From Stomoxys calcitrans (Eukaryota; Arthropoda; Insecta; Diptera; Muscidae): a DNA stretch of 64,000 nucleotides. The stretch's first letter is position 1, and the number at the start of each line of letters is the position of its first letter. A program made the position numbers and the translations under genes. Shown piece after piece: positions 37,247 through 49,504 of the stretch. The stretch lies in contig NC_081556.1 in NCBI RefSeq assembly GCF_963082655.1, forward strand, positions 157,156,328-157,220,327. Direction: 5' to 3'. Below the pieces are notes generated by a model, which saw only the letters and a list, made by a program, of their open reading frames with translations, had not been told where the DNA came from and searched no databases.

Positions 37247-37384
37247 TCTGGAAGGAACATATATATGGGAGCTTTTGTCTAAATCTGAACGGATTAAGAG
37301 CAAACTTCTTAGATATCGTGGAAGTCGTCGAGGAAGGCGGTACAAAGATTTGCGCTTGCAATGGCTCTCGGAGTAAAAATCGGG

Positions 37385-37507
<123 letters not shown>

Positions 37508-38063
37508 CTATATCTAAATCTGAACCGATTTCTATGAAATACGAAAAAAAATTTTCCTGTCAAATTTCGAGAGAATCGGTTAACAAATGACAATGCACTA
37601 AGCATTATTGCTGCAAATCGGACGAACATGTATATGTGAGCTATATCCAAATCTGAACCGATTTCGAGCAAACTTCTCAGATATTATGATAATCGTCGAG
37701 GAAGGCGTTGTACAAAGTTTTGGGAAGATTGGATAATAAATGCGCTTGCGATGGCTCTAGGAGTGAAAATCGGGCGATATTTATATACATATATATATAT
37801 ATGAGAACCGATTTCTATGAAATTCGGCAGTAATGTCGAGAGTCATAAGAAAATCATTCCTGCCAAATTTCGAGAGAATCGGTTAACAAATGATCATTTT
37901 ATTGTATTATTGCTGCAAATCGGACGAATATATATATATGGAGCAATATCCAAATCTGAACCGATTCTTTCCAAATTTTAATAGGCTTCGTCTCTAGGCC
38001 GAAAAAGATGCCTGTATCAAATTTTAAGACGATCGAATGAAAATTGCGACCTGTAGTTTGTAC

Positions 38064-38150
38064 AGATGGACAGACAGACAGACGGACAGACAGACGGACA
38101 GACAGACGGACAGACAGACGGACCGGCAGACAGACGGACAGACGGACATA
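38064..38150. repeat. (GACAGACG)n expansion
   Basis: About ten alternating GACA/GACG units. This is the family B right-end block (single GACAGACAGACGG in other copies) expanded in tandem. Confidence 0.9.
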
Positions 38151-38467
38151 GCTAAATCGAATCAGAAAGTGGTTCTGAGTCGATCGGTATACTTATCAAT
38201 GGGTCTATCTCTCTTCCTTTTGGGTGTTATAAACAAATGCACTAAGTTATAACACCCTATACCACAGTAGTGGTGTAGGGCATAAAAATTGCAAAAGCGA
38301 ACTATGACAATGAAAAATATCAGGAATGGAAAAAATTAAGAACGAAAACTTAAATTTAGGATTAATTATACACCATTTTATATAAAAATTCATTGATATT
38401 AACTAAAAATCGAGGTGGCCTCCAACTTTATGAAGCAAAAGGGCGTTTTCTTAGGCGCATGCTTTTT

Positions 38468-39765
38468 ATACCCACCACCGAAGGACGGGTATATTCATTT
38501 TGTCATTCCGTTTGCAACACATTGAAATATCCATTTCCGACCCTAAATTATATATATTCTTGATCAGCGTAAAAATCTAAGACGATCTAGCCGTCTGTCT
38601 GTTGAAATCATGCTACAGTCTTTAAAAATAGAGATATTGAACTGAAATTTTGCACAGATTCTTTTTTTGTCCATAAGCAGGTTAAGTTCGAAGATGGGCT
38701 ATATCGGACTATATCTTGATATAGCCCCCATATAGACCGATCCTCCGATTTAGGGTCTTAGGCCCATAAAAGCCACATTTATTATCCGATTTTGCTGAAA
38801 TTTGGGACAGTGAGTTGTGTTAGGCCCAAGACATCCCTCGTCAATTTGCCTCAGATAGGTCCAGATTTGGATATAGCTGCCATATAGACCCATTCTTAGG
38901 CCCATTAATGCCACATTTATCATCCGATTTTGCTGATAGTTTGGAACAGTCAGTTGTCTTAGGCCCATCGACTTCTCTTCAATTCGGCCCTGTTCGGTTA
39001 AGATTTGGATATAGCTGCTTTATAGACCGATCTCTAGATTTAAGGTTTTGGGCCTTTAAAAGTAGCATTTATTGTCCGATGTCGCCAAAATTTAGGACAG
39101 TGAGTTATGTTAAGCCCCTTGACATACTTCTGCAATATGGCACAAATGGGTAAAGATTTGGATATAGCTGTCATATAGACCAATCTCTCGGTTTTAGGTT
39201 TTGGGGCCATAAAAGGCGCATTTATTGTTCGATTTTGCCGATATTTGAGACAGTGAGTTGTGTTAGGCTCTTCGACGTCTTTCTTCAATCAATGACCGAT
39301 CCCTCGATATAAGGATTTGGGCCCATAAAAAGCGCATTTATTGTCCGAATTCGCCGAGATTTGGGGCAGTGCGTTGTGTTAGGCTTTTTGACATTTTTCT
39401 GCAATTTGCCCCAAATTGGTGCAGATTTGGATATAGGTGCCATGTTGACCGATATCTAGATTTAAAGTCTTGGTCCCATAAAAGGCGCATTTATAATCCG
39501 ATTTCACTGAAATTTGACACAGTGACACTGTGTTAGGCTTTTCGACATCCGTGTCGTAAACACAAATATTTTGTTATGCACAATTGAACAATCACTTTTA
39601 CCTATTAGTATTTGGTCCAAATCTGAATATGTTTCGATAAAACTGCTATGGAACATAAGGTATGCCATTTTCACCGGATTTTGGTGAAAGGTGGTTTACA
39701 TATATACCCGAGGTGGTGGATATCCAAAGTTCGGCCCTTCCGAACTTAACGCCTTTTTACTTGTT
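38468..39765 (-). repeat. Family A repeat, both ends present
   Basis: Starts TATACCCACCACCGAAGGAC, has about eight reverse-oriented monomers, and ends GAGGTGGTGGATATCCAAAG, CCTTCCGAACTTAACGCC, then TTTTTACTTGTTTTG. Confidence 0.85.
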
Positions 39766-40189
39766 TTGTTTTTACAATCGATTGATCGATTAGTCGAAAG
39801 CCGACTTTTTGTTCTCAAGCTAGTCTTGTAGTGGCAAATTTTTATTAGAAGGTAGATTTGTATAAGCTGGTCGAAACCGATCCACAACATTGAATAACTC
39901 CCATATACACCTATTGTATATGAAGGGCGTGTTTATAAACTAATTTGAGGGAAATTTCAACATTGAGTTCTCTTTGAACTCCCTAACATTGTACTGTACT
40001 AGAGCTTTGCTTGTAATGGTGGTGATTCACCCAGAATCCCGTAATTCGTGAGTGAGAATCAAACACAATACAGTGGTCGCAGGTGACATAAGGACTTTGG
40101 TGCGTTAGTGGTCTTGAGAGCTCACAACGTCAATCACGAGAAAATTACTGCTCACCAGAAAATCTACAGCACACAAGGAAACCGCGAGC

Positions 40190-40222
40190 CACGAAAATCT
40201 CGCTAGACGTGAGTTTTTCGTG
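40190..40222. repeat. Short inverted repeat
   Basis: CACGAAAA and TTTTCGTG face each other across a 17-bp centre (TCTCGCTAGACGTGAGT), in a stretch rich in CACGAGAAAA-like phrases (40135-40145). It could be the core of a small DNA element; no ends were identified. Confidence 0.5.
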
Positions 40223-40572
40223 TGTTGTGATTTGAGTGCACACGTTTTCTAAATCAAGCGATTTGTACCATAGGTGTAAATACTAATATAAAATAGGCCT
40301 AAGTATTTTATTTCAAATAAATGTATTTTTAAACACACTGACTCGTATCTTCGGCACAAGGCATGGTTAATCATTTGATGGTCAGCCTAATTTATGTCAT
40401 AAAATTCAAAGTGACGTAAATTCCATGGGAAGTAAAATGCCACAATTTCAAAACCATGAAATGTGACATAGCTTCTTGGCATGTTGTTCAATGTCCACCT
40501 TCACAAACTACAGCAAAACAACTTAAGGCCTCTGGCCTCAACGAACGAGGCGTTGAACTTGAAACAATGTTC

Positions 40573-40575
<3 letters not shown>

Positions 40576-40611
<36 letters not shown>
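40576..40611. repeat. (CA)n microsatellite
   Basis: Eighteen CA units. Confidence 0.95.
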
Positions 40612-42514
40612 AATCAACCCTGTTGTGTGGGAGGGGGCAAATATAATTTGTATGGAAACTTTTGCTTGAGTGTATGTTGGAGAAGAAGTGAATAGCAAAT
40701 ATTAAAGCCATAAGATTTGTGGTCAACACAGATAGTATACGTATGCGTACACTATATATTAGTTTGTGTGTATTGTATGCTTGTGTGTATATGTGCATAC
40801 ATGAGTTGATATATTCTGCTGTCGTTGGCACTGACACTCATCTTTTTCATTTTTCCCTTTTTTTTTGCTTCGTTTTCTACTACTCAACGAGAGCAGAAAA
40901 AAAGAACATTTTTACGTAAAAACGTATGTAATTCATCAGAATAGCCACTTGGCCAGCCAATGATAAAAACATTTATTTTCTCGTTTTTGCCTCAAGGTTG
41001 CATACAAACACATATTCAGCACGAAAAATTAAACCTCCAAAACAGCACTAAAATTTAAGCAAAAACAAAATGTTATGGCCAACTATTTCTATTACAAGTC
41101 ATAGCCATAAACTATGGACCGACCACAAGTAAACTTGTCGCCCGCCTCCAATGATGCATAAAACGGCGAACGATGTGACTGAAAAATTGCAATGGAAAAG
41201 GCTGTGCGAGATGAAATGAAATGATTGAGACAAGTGCGAAAATACATACCCCCCTCCCCCCACCCTTTGACAATACTCTAAGCAGAAAAGAAGGTGGACA
41301 ACTCATAGAATGTTCAAGGCTGAGTCATAGCCAAAATTGAAAAGTCCCCAAACCCAGTGCCACAACTATGAAGCATTCACAATTTTATTACTTTGCTCAA
41401 GTGTCCCTCTAAACGCTTGACCAAGCATACACCCTAAAGTCTTTCCGTCTGTCAGTCAGTGGGTCGAATGAACCCAGCGTCTGTCTATTACAGACAATAA
41501 TCATAAAATGACTAATTTCATAAATGTCTTCTTTCGCATATGGATTGGTCGGAATGAGTGATTGTCGGGCCACGAACCCAGGTAACTGTGCTTGCTGCTC
41601 ACCCCATCCATATCTGCTCTCTCTCTCTTTGCTGTGTGACGTTTTATTTCCCAACAGCATTTGTTGGTATACGCTTCGCAAAAAAAATTTCATTTTCATA
41701 GGCAAACAATCATCAGCGGATGACGGAGCGACCGAACGACCAACCGACCGACCGTCCCTCCCAGCATCACTAAAACTCTTTGTCGTCTTTTAGTTGCTGG
41801 TAAGCACACAGAAATCGCAAATAAAAGTTTGCAACAAAATAAATTTTCATTTTATGAAATGAAATGGCACTGGGCCAGCAACTACTTGAGACCAACAAAC
41901 GTCCCAAACAATGGAAGTGATGGACGCCACTGGGACGCCATGAATATTTCAATAACTTGTCAAAGAAATATTGAATGCATTTTAAATCAGCCATTCATTC
42001 CAAAGGTGAAGGAAACGAAAAAATAGTTTCAAACATTTTAAATGTGGAAAAAATGTTTAAAAATCCCAAATTGCAGTTTAATCTTTAAACGTTTATTTCT
42101 TTTCTTCTGTGGTGAATAAGGAATTGTCACAAAAAAGCTTTTGATCGCGAAAGAGGGAGAGAGCGCGAGAGAAAGCTTTTTGGGACATTATCTAAATTTA
42201 ATTCCTTGGTCAGTACAAGACTCTAGGCTCTCTCTCTCTCCCTCTCTCTGAACATTGAGACCCTAAGTGATAATTACTAAAATGTGATTTTCAATGGAAT
42301 TCCATGCTAGCCAAAGAATTTCATGTTAAAATTAGACAAGACAAATCACTTGGTCAGGGACAAATTCTCAATGGATTAGATGGCATATCACTGAACTTCA
42401 AAGGAAACAAAAGTCCATAAATAAAAACCAAAAAGACTTTGAATGAAAATAATTTTCTGCTAAAAATAGTGTCAAAAACTTAACAAATTTCAAATAAATT
42501 TTGAAATAGTGGTT

Positions 42515-43250
42515 TTAAGCAGGTTAAGTTCGAAGATGGGCTATATCGGACTATATCTTGGTATAGCCCCCATATATACCGATCGGCCGATTTAGGGCCT
42601 TAGGCCCGAAAAAGCCACATTTATTATCCGATTTTGCTGAAATTTGGGACAGTGAGTTGTGTCAGGCCCTTTAACATCCTTCGTTATTTTGGCCCAAATC
42701 GGTCTAGATTTTGATATAGCTGCTATATAGACCGATCCGCTGAATTAGGGTCGTAGGCCCATAAAAGCCACATTTATTATCCAATTTTGCTGAAAGTTGG
42801 CACAGTGAGTTGTGTTAGGCCCTTTTACATCCTCCGTTCATTTGGCGTGGATCGGTCCAGATTTGGATATAGCTGCAAATAGACCGATTCTCCGATTTAG
42901 GGTCTTAGCCCCATAAAAGCCACATTTATTATCCAATTTGTCAATTTGGCCCAGATCGGTTCAGATCCTCCGATTAAGGGTCTTTGGCCCATAAAAAGGC
43001 ACATTTATTATGCGATTTTGTAGAAATTGGGGACAGTGAGTTGTGTTCAATCTTTCAACATCCTTCGTTAATTTGGCCTAGATCGGACCAAATTTGGATA
43101 TAACTGCCATAGACCGATCCGCTGATTTAGGGTCTTAGGCCGATAAAAGCCACATTTATTATCCAATTTTGCTGAAATTTGGCACAGTATTTGGAGGTCT
43201 TACAAACGGAAAGACTAGATCAGTATATCCTATGGTGGTGGCTATAAAAA
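42515..43250 (-). repeat. Family A array, rearranged
   Basis: Monomers are in reverse orientation (GGTTAAGTTCGAAGATGGGC, ATAGCCCCCATATATACCGA, GGGACAGTGAGTTGTGTCAG). The far edge (ATCCTATGGTGGTGGCTATA) is a right end in + orientation, so the copy is a composite. Confidence 0.7.
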
Positions 43251-45044
43251 ATATAGCAAAAGGAAAGATACCGCCAATCCAATTTTTTTAGATTGATGGC
43301 TTGAAAGCCGATTGTTGTTGTAGCCACGAACTGCATGTGGTGGCAGCTATCCTTGACAAGCTTCATTTCGGGAGCAAGGTCGTTTCAGGGCATAGACCCA
43401 ATCACTGGGGAACAACGTACAACTTAGTCTTTACGCCTTGTTTTCCTTCATGTCACCCATACCCCATAACTGGACACTCAGCTTCAAGCAGAGTTGAAGA
43501 TTGTAATTGGGTACACCCTATATTGATCATCAATACAAAATCTTCTTTAATTCATTTCCAGAATGGGGTTATATAGACGAATTTCATACAAGCAGTAAAC
43601 AAGGCCTAGTACCTATCAGATCAAAGGCCACAAAGGCTTGCTGCTGCAATAACGTTTTACTATAACAACTCGGGATAAAACTCATGACATTCAATGTAGA
43701 GTTGGAAGTAAAATTTACTAATGTACCTTTCCTGAAAAGAAATTTCATCAAAAATTAACACTTTTTTTAGTATGTAACTTAAAATACTTATAACTCCTCA
43801 AATATTAGTCCAATGGAGAAACGGATATTAATTGGTTATGTTCCCACTGCTTTTATAGAGGCACTTTAATTTGGCAGTGTATCGACGAATCCATTTTCAT
43901 CCGCGTCTTGAAATGTCTTTCACGTCAGTGAGCGCTTTTTTTAAAGTTGACTAAATCCTGACACTTGAACTTTCTTAAGGCCATCTTATAGGCCCTAAGG
44001 CTATCCAAAGTTGCTGCCAAGTACTGCGTTAACATTGCATATATCCTAAATTCCCTTAGTTTTGTCTGAGATCTTCCCTGATGACTGCGTATTGGCGAAT
44101 CGTTGGTCATCAGCTCCCTTAGTCTTGAAGTATGTTTCAAGTCATTGGACTGAGCGATCAACTTGAACTTTCTCCAACCCATAGAAACTGTAGGCTTATC
44201 CTTTCAAGGTCTTTACCAATTTTGAATTTTCGCTGCCACATATATTAGATTTTCGATTGTTTACTTATATGATAACCTGAAATTTTATGAATTGTTCATT
44301 CTATCAACAAAGAAATCTAACGAGTGTATATATTGTTGAAAAATTTATTTGTTTGGTATTTCAAAAAAATATTAAAATTTTTTTTAAATATTTTTAATAA
44401 TTTTTTAAGATTTTTAAGTTAAAAAGCAATTTTCATACAAATTTTTCACACATACCTGATTGAAAATTAAATTCGAAATATATCACATCAAATGCAAATA
44501 AGTTCAAATTTCAAGAGAAGAGAAGCTAAACTCTTTCATTTTCCCAAAAATACTGCCAGAAAGTTCCTTCTAAATTCCAACTCAAACCATAACTTCCAAT
44601 GTACATAAATCCTTGCAAAAGAAATATTAAATGGTATCTCCCACCTGACTTGTTAAATGTTGTATATAGAGTTGATGTAGAATGCATGTTGCATGTCCTT
44701 TTAAGTTGAGTTCTTAAATTTATTTATGTATGTATTGGTGTAGTTAGATTGCCTATATGTACATATGTGCATTACTTGTTTACCCCAAAGGAGAAGTATA
44801 GAGCCTCCCTGGGGCCCCAAGAATATTCTCTGTACAGTAAAAAAAAAAAAAAAACAAACAGTAAGCCTGCTTTGAAATTACAAAACACCCATAGAGCGAA
44901 AATTGTACCCTGTTTATGTTAAACATATTTTCTTTGGAACAAAACTGCACGAAAGCATGAACACAGAAAACAAAACTTCAACCATGTTTTCTTCGTTTTT
45001 CTATCTTCGTCATCGATAACGCAATGATCATCATCGATAACCAG
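43251..45044. other. End of the large intron; no gene seen
   Basis: AT-rich. The ORF at 43301-43576 (+) and the one at 43925-44182 (-) show no domain I recognise. The acceptor for the next exon lies at 45044. Confidence 0.5.
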
Positions 45045-45227
45045 ATAAGCCCCAATGCCGCAAATGTGCCAAGGCCTTGCAGGAATTGGAGAACATCGAT
45101 GATGAGGCCGACCAGCTGGGCATTGGTTTTGTGAAGATCCATGATGAAGCATTGGCTGAGGAATACAACCTGGGAGGTTTGCCTGCCTTGGTCTACTACC
45201 GACATCAGACACCCATTATTTATGAAG
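45045..45227 (+). CDS. Trx repeat 2, first half (CRKC)
   Basis: The acceptor ATAACCAG precedes 45045. It reads YKPQCRKCAKALQELEN, IDDEADQLGIGFVKIHDEA, LAEEYNLGGLPALVYYRH, QTPIIYE, ending in phase 1 at G|GTAATG. It carries CRKC at the thioredoxin active-site position and the cis-Pro segment LPALVYY. The upstream partner is either repeat 1 directly or the microexon at 21871. The length of 183 nt equals the first halves of repeats 8 and 9, showing common origin. The polypyrimidine tract before the acceptor is weak, but the frame and homology are clear. Confidence 0.9.
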
Positions 45228-45444
45228 GTAATGCATGCGGTTCGCCGACAATCTAAAGGCGTACGCATACTCTCTCTTTGTCTCAATCCCACTCTCACAA
45301 AACAAACTCCCACGCCCATAATCGTTTATCCCCACGCACTCACACATACAACAACTCTCTCTCTCTTTTGCCACGCACCCATTCCTAAAGTCAAAAAAAA
45401 AACAAAACACATTGATACCGTGTGTTATCTTTGATCCCATGTAG

Positions 45445-45588
45445 GTGAACTCTCTCGCGAAGAGGATGTCCTGGAATGGTTGGTGCAGAACAAATCAACT
45501 GGCGATGAGGATGATGTCATTGAGGATGTCACCCCCAAGACCTTGGCCACACTGATCAGCAACATCGATAATCTGGTAGTTTTATTCT
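45445..45588 (+). CDS. Trx repeat 2, second half
   Basis: The acceptor CCCATGTAG precedes 45445, and the exon completes Gly (G|GT). It reads GELSREEDVLEWLVQNK, STGDEDDVIEDVTPKTLA, TLISNIDNLVVLF, and ends TTCT|GTAAGC. It has the usual EEDVLEWL helix and VTPKTLATLI helix. Confidence 0.92.
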
Positions 45589-45667
45589 GTAAGCCACAAT
45601 CCCACAAAACATCACTCCCCCACACCCCCGATAGTAGAGCATTTTAATTGAACTCCCTCTCTTGTAG

Positions 45668-45801
45668 ATGATCATGGCAATGATGATTCTATGACCGTTT
45701 TGGAAGAGCTAGAACAAATCGACGACGACTGCGACAAGCATGGCATTCAATTTGTGAAGATTGATGATGCCAAGACCGCAGAAGAATACGGAATCGATTC
45801 G
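45668..45801 (+). CDS. Trx repeat 3, first half (no CxxC)
   Basis: The acceptor CTCTTGTAG precedes 45668. It reads YDHGNDDSMTVLEELEQ, IDDDCDKHGIQFVKIDDA, KTAEEYGIDS, and ends in phase 0 at the donor GTAAAT. The active-site cysteines are replaced by GNDD. This mid-domain intron differs in place and phase from those of repeats 2, 8 and 9. Confidence 0.9.
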
Positions 45802-46027
45802 GTAAATATTGCAGCTAAAACCAAGGTGGGGGAAGAAGGTGGACCAGTTGGCATAAGAGGAGAGAGAAAAGCAGAGCAGATGAAACCAAAGAGACCAAAA
45901 GGAAATGGAATTGCAGTGGAAAGAATGACCGTTTTCTGCACTGCCTGCCGAGCTACGCCATTCCATCTTCCTACCTGCCTTGAATACTTTTGTTGTTCGT
46001 CTAATTTTCCTGTGTATTCATCCACAG

Positions 46028-46208
46028 ATTCCGGCCATTGTTTATTTCGAAAAACAAATTCCTAACATTTACGACGGCGACCTTATGGACGAGGAACAAA
46101 TCCTACATTGGTTGGTCTCCCAACTGGAACACGACGAGATCGAAGATGTCACCGATGAAATGTTGGACAAAATGGTCAAAGAAGGCCGCGTCTTGGCGGT
46201 TCTATTCT
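46028..46208 (+). CDS. Trx repeat 3, second half
   Basis: The acceptor CATCCACAG precedes 46028, in phase 0. It reads IPAIVYFEKQIPNIYDGDL, MDEEQILHWLVSQLEHD, EIEDVTDEMLDKMVKEG, RVLAVLF, and ends TTCT|GTAAAT. It keeps the cis-Pro (IPAIVYF). Together with the first half it gives a 315-nt domain. Confidence 0.92.
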
Positions 46209-46353
46209 GTAAATATGCATAAACGAGAATATCTTACAAGCCTAGCACCCCATCCCTCCATTCCAATGGGAATGATACTCGTGCTAGAATTTATACCACA
46301 GCTTCTCTTCTTCTTCACTACTACCAATTTTCGTTCTTCTTCTTCTACTGTAG

Positions 46354-46668
46354 ATGACAACAACGATGAGAAATCCGAAAGGGTTTTGGAAGAATTGGAG
46401 AACATCGATGACGAATGCGACCAATTGGGCATTACATTCGTGAAGATGGACAATGCCGAGGAGGCCATCGAATATGGCATTGAATCAGTTCCTAAATTGA
46501 TTTACTTTGAAAAAGGCATTCCAACCATATACGAGGGCAACCTGCAGGACGAAGAGAAACTCCTGAAGTGGCTCGAAGAGCAGACCAGTTCCGATCAGAT
46601 TGAGGACATCACCGATGAAATGTTGGATTTGATTATAGAAAAGATGCCACATGTTGCAGTGCTATTTT
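46354..46668 (+). CDS. Trx repeat 4, single exon
   Basis: The acceptor CTACTGTAG precedes 46354. One 315-nt exon encodes a whole domain: YDNNDEKSERVLEELEN, IDDECDQLGITFVKMDN, AEEAIEYGIESVPKLIYFE, KGIPTIYEGNLQDEEKLL, KWLEEQTSSDQIEDITDEM, LDLIIEKMPHVAVLF. There is no CxxC; the cis-Pro is kept (VPKLIYF). It enters and leaves in phase 1, so it is a cassette that could be skipped in frame. Confidence 0.95.
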
Positions 46669-47238
46669 GTAAGTGAAGTGCTACACATTTGGGTTAACCA
46701 ACAGTTGTCTAATCCGAAAATGCTGCAATTTCTGCTATATCCGCTAGCTTGAAGCCCAATGCGGAATTGTCATAGAATTTCAAACGAAAATTGGATTTCC
46801 TACTCAAAGATTGCTAGTTACCTTCGAAGGTAGTATTCCCATGAGTTCATATGGGATTTTCTTTCACCTATTGCTGTTGTCAAATTCTAAAAGGGCTCTC
46901 AATGGATGTGGCTTGCTTTTCTCTTTTTGCATATCGCTCTGTAAATATTCTCATATAATGAAATAATTTTGATGTTGTGGATGATGACTAACCTGGCCCC
47001 AAGGCCAGATCTAAAATCTAACTTTTTTCAAAAATCTTTTGGTCTTTTCAAATAACATGCATTAATAAGACTAGGGAAGTGATTTCACAAAACCGAGGTT
47101 AGGGCTGCTGTCACAAGACTAGAAATCGAATAGAAACAGTTTCAAACCCAATGTTGGCTAGGATCACAAGTGGAATAACTTAAACATCTCCTATGGTTAC
47201 CCCTACATAATATAATTTGTTAATTTTTTGCATCGCAG
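46669..47238. other. Intron, no feature
   Basis: Unique sequence between the repeat 4 and repeat 5 exons, donor GTAAGT and acceptor TGCATCGCAG. No element seen. Confidence 0.7.
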
Positions 47239-47553
47239 ACGACAAGGATCAAAAGAAATCCCAAAAAGTCTTGGCCGAATTGGAGAACATCGATGATGAA
47301 TGCGATCAAAATGACATTGCCTTTGTCAAGATCGACGATGACAGCGAGGCCAAGGAATGGGGTATCGATGAAATTCCCAGCATTGTCTTATACGAACGCG
47401 GCATTCCCCATGTCTACGAAGGTGATCTCATGAAGGAGGATGAATTGTTGGGCTGGTTGGTCCATCAAAAGCGTTATTCCGAAATTCCCGAAGTCACCGA
47501 TGAGATGAAAGACAAATTGGTTGAGAGCACTGAACATTTGGCTGTAATCTTTT
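47239..47553 (+). CDS. Trx repeat 5, single exon
   Basis: The acceptor TTTTTTGCATCGCAG precedes 47239. It is a 315-nt cassette: YDDKDQKKSQKVLAELEN, IDDECDQNDIAFVKIDDD, SEAKEWGIDEIPSIVLYER, GIPHVYEGDLMKEDELLG, WLVHQKRYSEIPEVTDEMK, DKLVESTEHLAVIF, ending TTTT|GTAAGT. There is no CxxC; the cis-Pro is in EIPSIVLY. It has the same length and phase as repeat 4. Confidence 0.95.
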
Positions 47554-47627
47554 GTAAGTATATATATTCTTGAAACCAAGAAGACACAATACGATGTCCT
47601 AATGTCTCTCGAACACTTTCTGCCCAG

Positions 47628-48272
47628 ATGACAAAGATGACAAACAGGACATTCGCATTTTAAATGAATTGGAAAACATTGACGATGAATTGGAAAAGGA
47701 AGGCATTGTCATTGTGCGCATTGACAACACTGCCGAGGCCAAGGAATATGGTCTTGACCACTTGCCTGCCCTGATCTACTACGAAAACAAGATACCCGCC
47801 ATGTACGAAGGCGATTTGATGAACGAGGACGAAGTCTTGGAATGGCTGATCTTGCAAAAGAAGACCGCCACCATTGAGGAGGTCACCGATGAGATTCTCG
47901 CCAATCTCATCAATGATCACGAATATGTTGTGGTCTTCTTCACCGGCCCCTGTGAGCCTGGTGAGAAATGCGACAAGACCCTGGCCACCTTGGAGACCAT
48001 TGACGATGAACTGGATGAGACCGGCATCATTTTTGTCACCACCGAGGACACCAACATTGCCAAGAAGCACAACATCAAGATCTATCCCCAATTGGTGTTC
48101 TTCAGGAATCGTGATCCTTTGCTCTTCACTGGCGATTTGGAGGATGAAGATGAAGTCTTGGCCTGGATCACCGATGAGGACACTTTGGAGATTCCCGGCA
48201 AAATTGAGGAGGTCAACGTTAAGATGTTGGACAAGATTTTGGCCGAAAATGATCATGTTGTTGTATTCTTTT
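47628..48272 (+). CDS. Trx repeats 6 and 7 fused in one exon
   Basis: The acceptor TTTCTGCCCAG precedes 47628. The 645-nt exon encodes two domains with no intron at the usual border. Repeat 6: YDKDDKQDIRILNELEN, IDDELEKEGIVIVRIDN, LDHLPALIYYENKIPAMY, EGDLMNEDEVLEWLIL, EEVTDEILANLINDHEYV. The joint reads VVFFTGPCEPGEKCDKTLA, with two Cys five residues apart in place of CxxC. Repeat 7 follows: TIDDELDETGIIFVTTED, IKIYPQLVFFRNRDPLLF, EDEDEVLAWI, IEEVNVKMLDKILAENDH. It ends TTTT|GTAAGT. Intron loss at the border, or a late tandem duplication, would explain the fusion. Confidence 0.95.
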
Positions 48273-48348
48273 GTAAGTTCAACATTTGCTCTATTTTGGT
48301 AACTGGACCTATTGACTAGTGTTTTGTTTGTGTATTCAAAAATTCCAG

Positions 48349-48531
48349 ATGCCGAAGGCGACAAGAAAGCCCAAAAGATTTTGAATGAATTGGAAAATAT
48401 CGATGATGAATGCGAAGAAAAGGACATTGATTTCATTAAGACTTCCGATGATGATATCCAAAAGGAATACGATTTGGCTTCTTTGCCTGCCTTGGCTTTC
48501 TATAGACATAAATTCAGAACGATTTATACTG
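48349..48531 (+). CDS. Trx repeat 8, first half
   Basis: The acceptor AAAAATTCCAG precedes 48349. It reads YAEGDKKAQKILNELEN, IDDECEEKDIDFIKTSDD, DIQKEYDLASLPALAFYR, HKFRTIYT, and ends ACTG|GTAAGT in phase 1. The length is 183 nt. There is no CxxC; the cis-Pro is in LPALAFY. Confidence 0.93.
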
Positions 48532-48763
48532 GTAAGTAGAGATGCCACGGCATTTGAATTCATAAACAGGGGAAGGGTGACCAGTCACACGGGAGCCTCA
48601 TCCTTTTAGACGGTAATTACGCCAAAAGCAATTTGGGCTTTATGTCCGTTGGGCTTTTTAACCGGTCACCTAGAGGAAGCATTTCAGTATTCGGAAAAAG
48701 GAAGTTGTGAATCTTCCCAGGGAATCCATTAAAACTATTAATTTTATTATTCACTGCTTTAAG

Positions 48764-48901
48764 GTGATTTAATGAAGGAAGAAGAAATCTTGGAATGGGT
48801 CCTCGAATTGCACGAATCCACTGCTGATGTCATTGAATCCGTTGATCGCAAGACTTTGCAAGTTCTTATCAATGATGTTGAACATTTGGCCGTATTCTTC
48901 T
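48764..48901 (+). CDS. Trx repeat 8, second half
   Basis: The acceptor CACTGCTTTAAG precedes 48764, and the exon completes Gly. It reads GDLMKEEEILEWVLELHE, STADVIESVDRKTLQVLIN, DVEHLAVFF, and ends TTCT|GTAAGT. Confidence 0.93.
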
Positions 48902-48961
48902 GTAAGTATACAACAATAATTTTCCTAAGATAGAGTTAATAGCCTTTTTTGTGTTTATCAG

Positions 48962-49144
48962 ATGACGACAAATGTGAATCTTGTTCTGATATTTTGGAAG
49001 AATTGGAAAACATCGATGATGATACCGACAAGCATGGCATTCAATTTGTCAAATCCAATGATGTCAAGTTGGCCCATGAAATCGGCATCTTTGCTTTCCC
49101 CGCTTTGGTCTACTATGAGACCGGCGTTCCAATCATGTATGACG
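48962..49144 (+). CDS. Trx repeat 9, first half (CESC)
   Basis: The acceptor TTTGTGTTTATCAG precedes 48962. It reads YDDKCESCSDILEELEN, IDDDTDKHGIQFVKSND, VKLAHEIGIFAFPALVYYE, TGVPIMYD, and ends GACG|GTAAGT in phase 1. It is the third repeat with a CxxC (CESC). It needs a second half that begins with GT to restore Gly; two downstream exons qualify, 50877 and 61948. Confidence 0.93.
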
Positions 49145-49504
49145 GTAAGTCTATAAACGCAATTTTAATCATAATAGCGCCACGGAAAAACAAGTTCACT
49201 ATTAAGAGTGGTACGCAGCTCAAATTTTCGTTGCATTGACATGTTCTATCTGAAATTTTCAGTTTGCTTTGTGTAACAGGGTGACATTGGAAGCATTGGG
49301 TATTTTTTTTTTCAGTTCCATGGCTAGAAAACAAATGATTTTATAATTCATTTTGATATAGGCATAGTTTATCAGCAAAAAAGTCTGACAGATTGGGCAA
49401 ACGAATGCTTAGTTTTTTGGCACCATGAGTTTGTTACCGACAATTTCGCTTGAGTTGCATACCGGGCCTTAAGTTGAAATAGATTAGAAAGGAAACATTT
49501 TAAA

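Larger units (their letters stand above)
39766..42514. other. Intron, unique non-coding
   Basis: No gene recognised. It contains a hairpin at 40190-40222, a CA microsatellite at 40576-40611, CT-rich runs at 41620 and 42230, and AG-rich sequence near 42150-42175. Confidence 0.5.

Noticed and set aside
43301..44182. Two unique ORFs, + 43301-43576 and - 43925-44182
   Set aside because: No domain recognised and no splice link to the gene; probably chance ORFs or decayed repeats.
47660..48436. 258-codon minus-strand ORF opposite repeats 6 to 8
   Set aside because: Shadow of the real + strand coding exon, which has homologous repeats, correct splice sites and phase.
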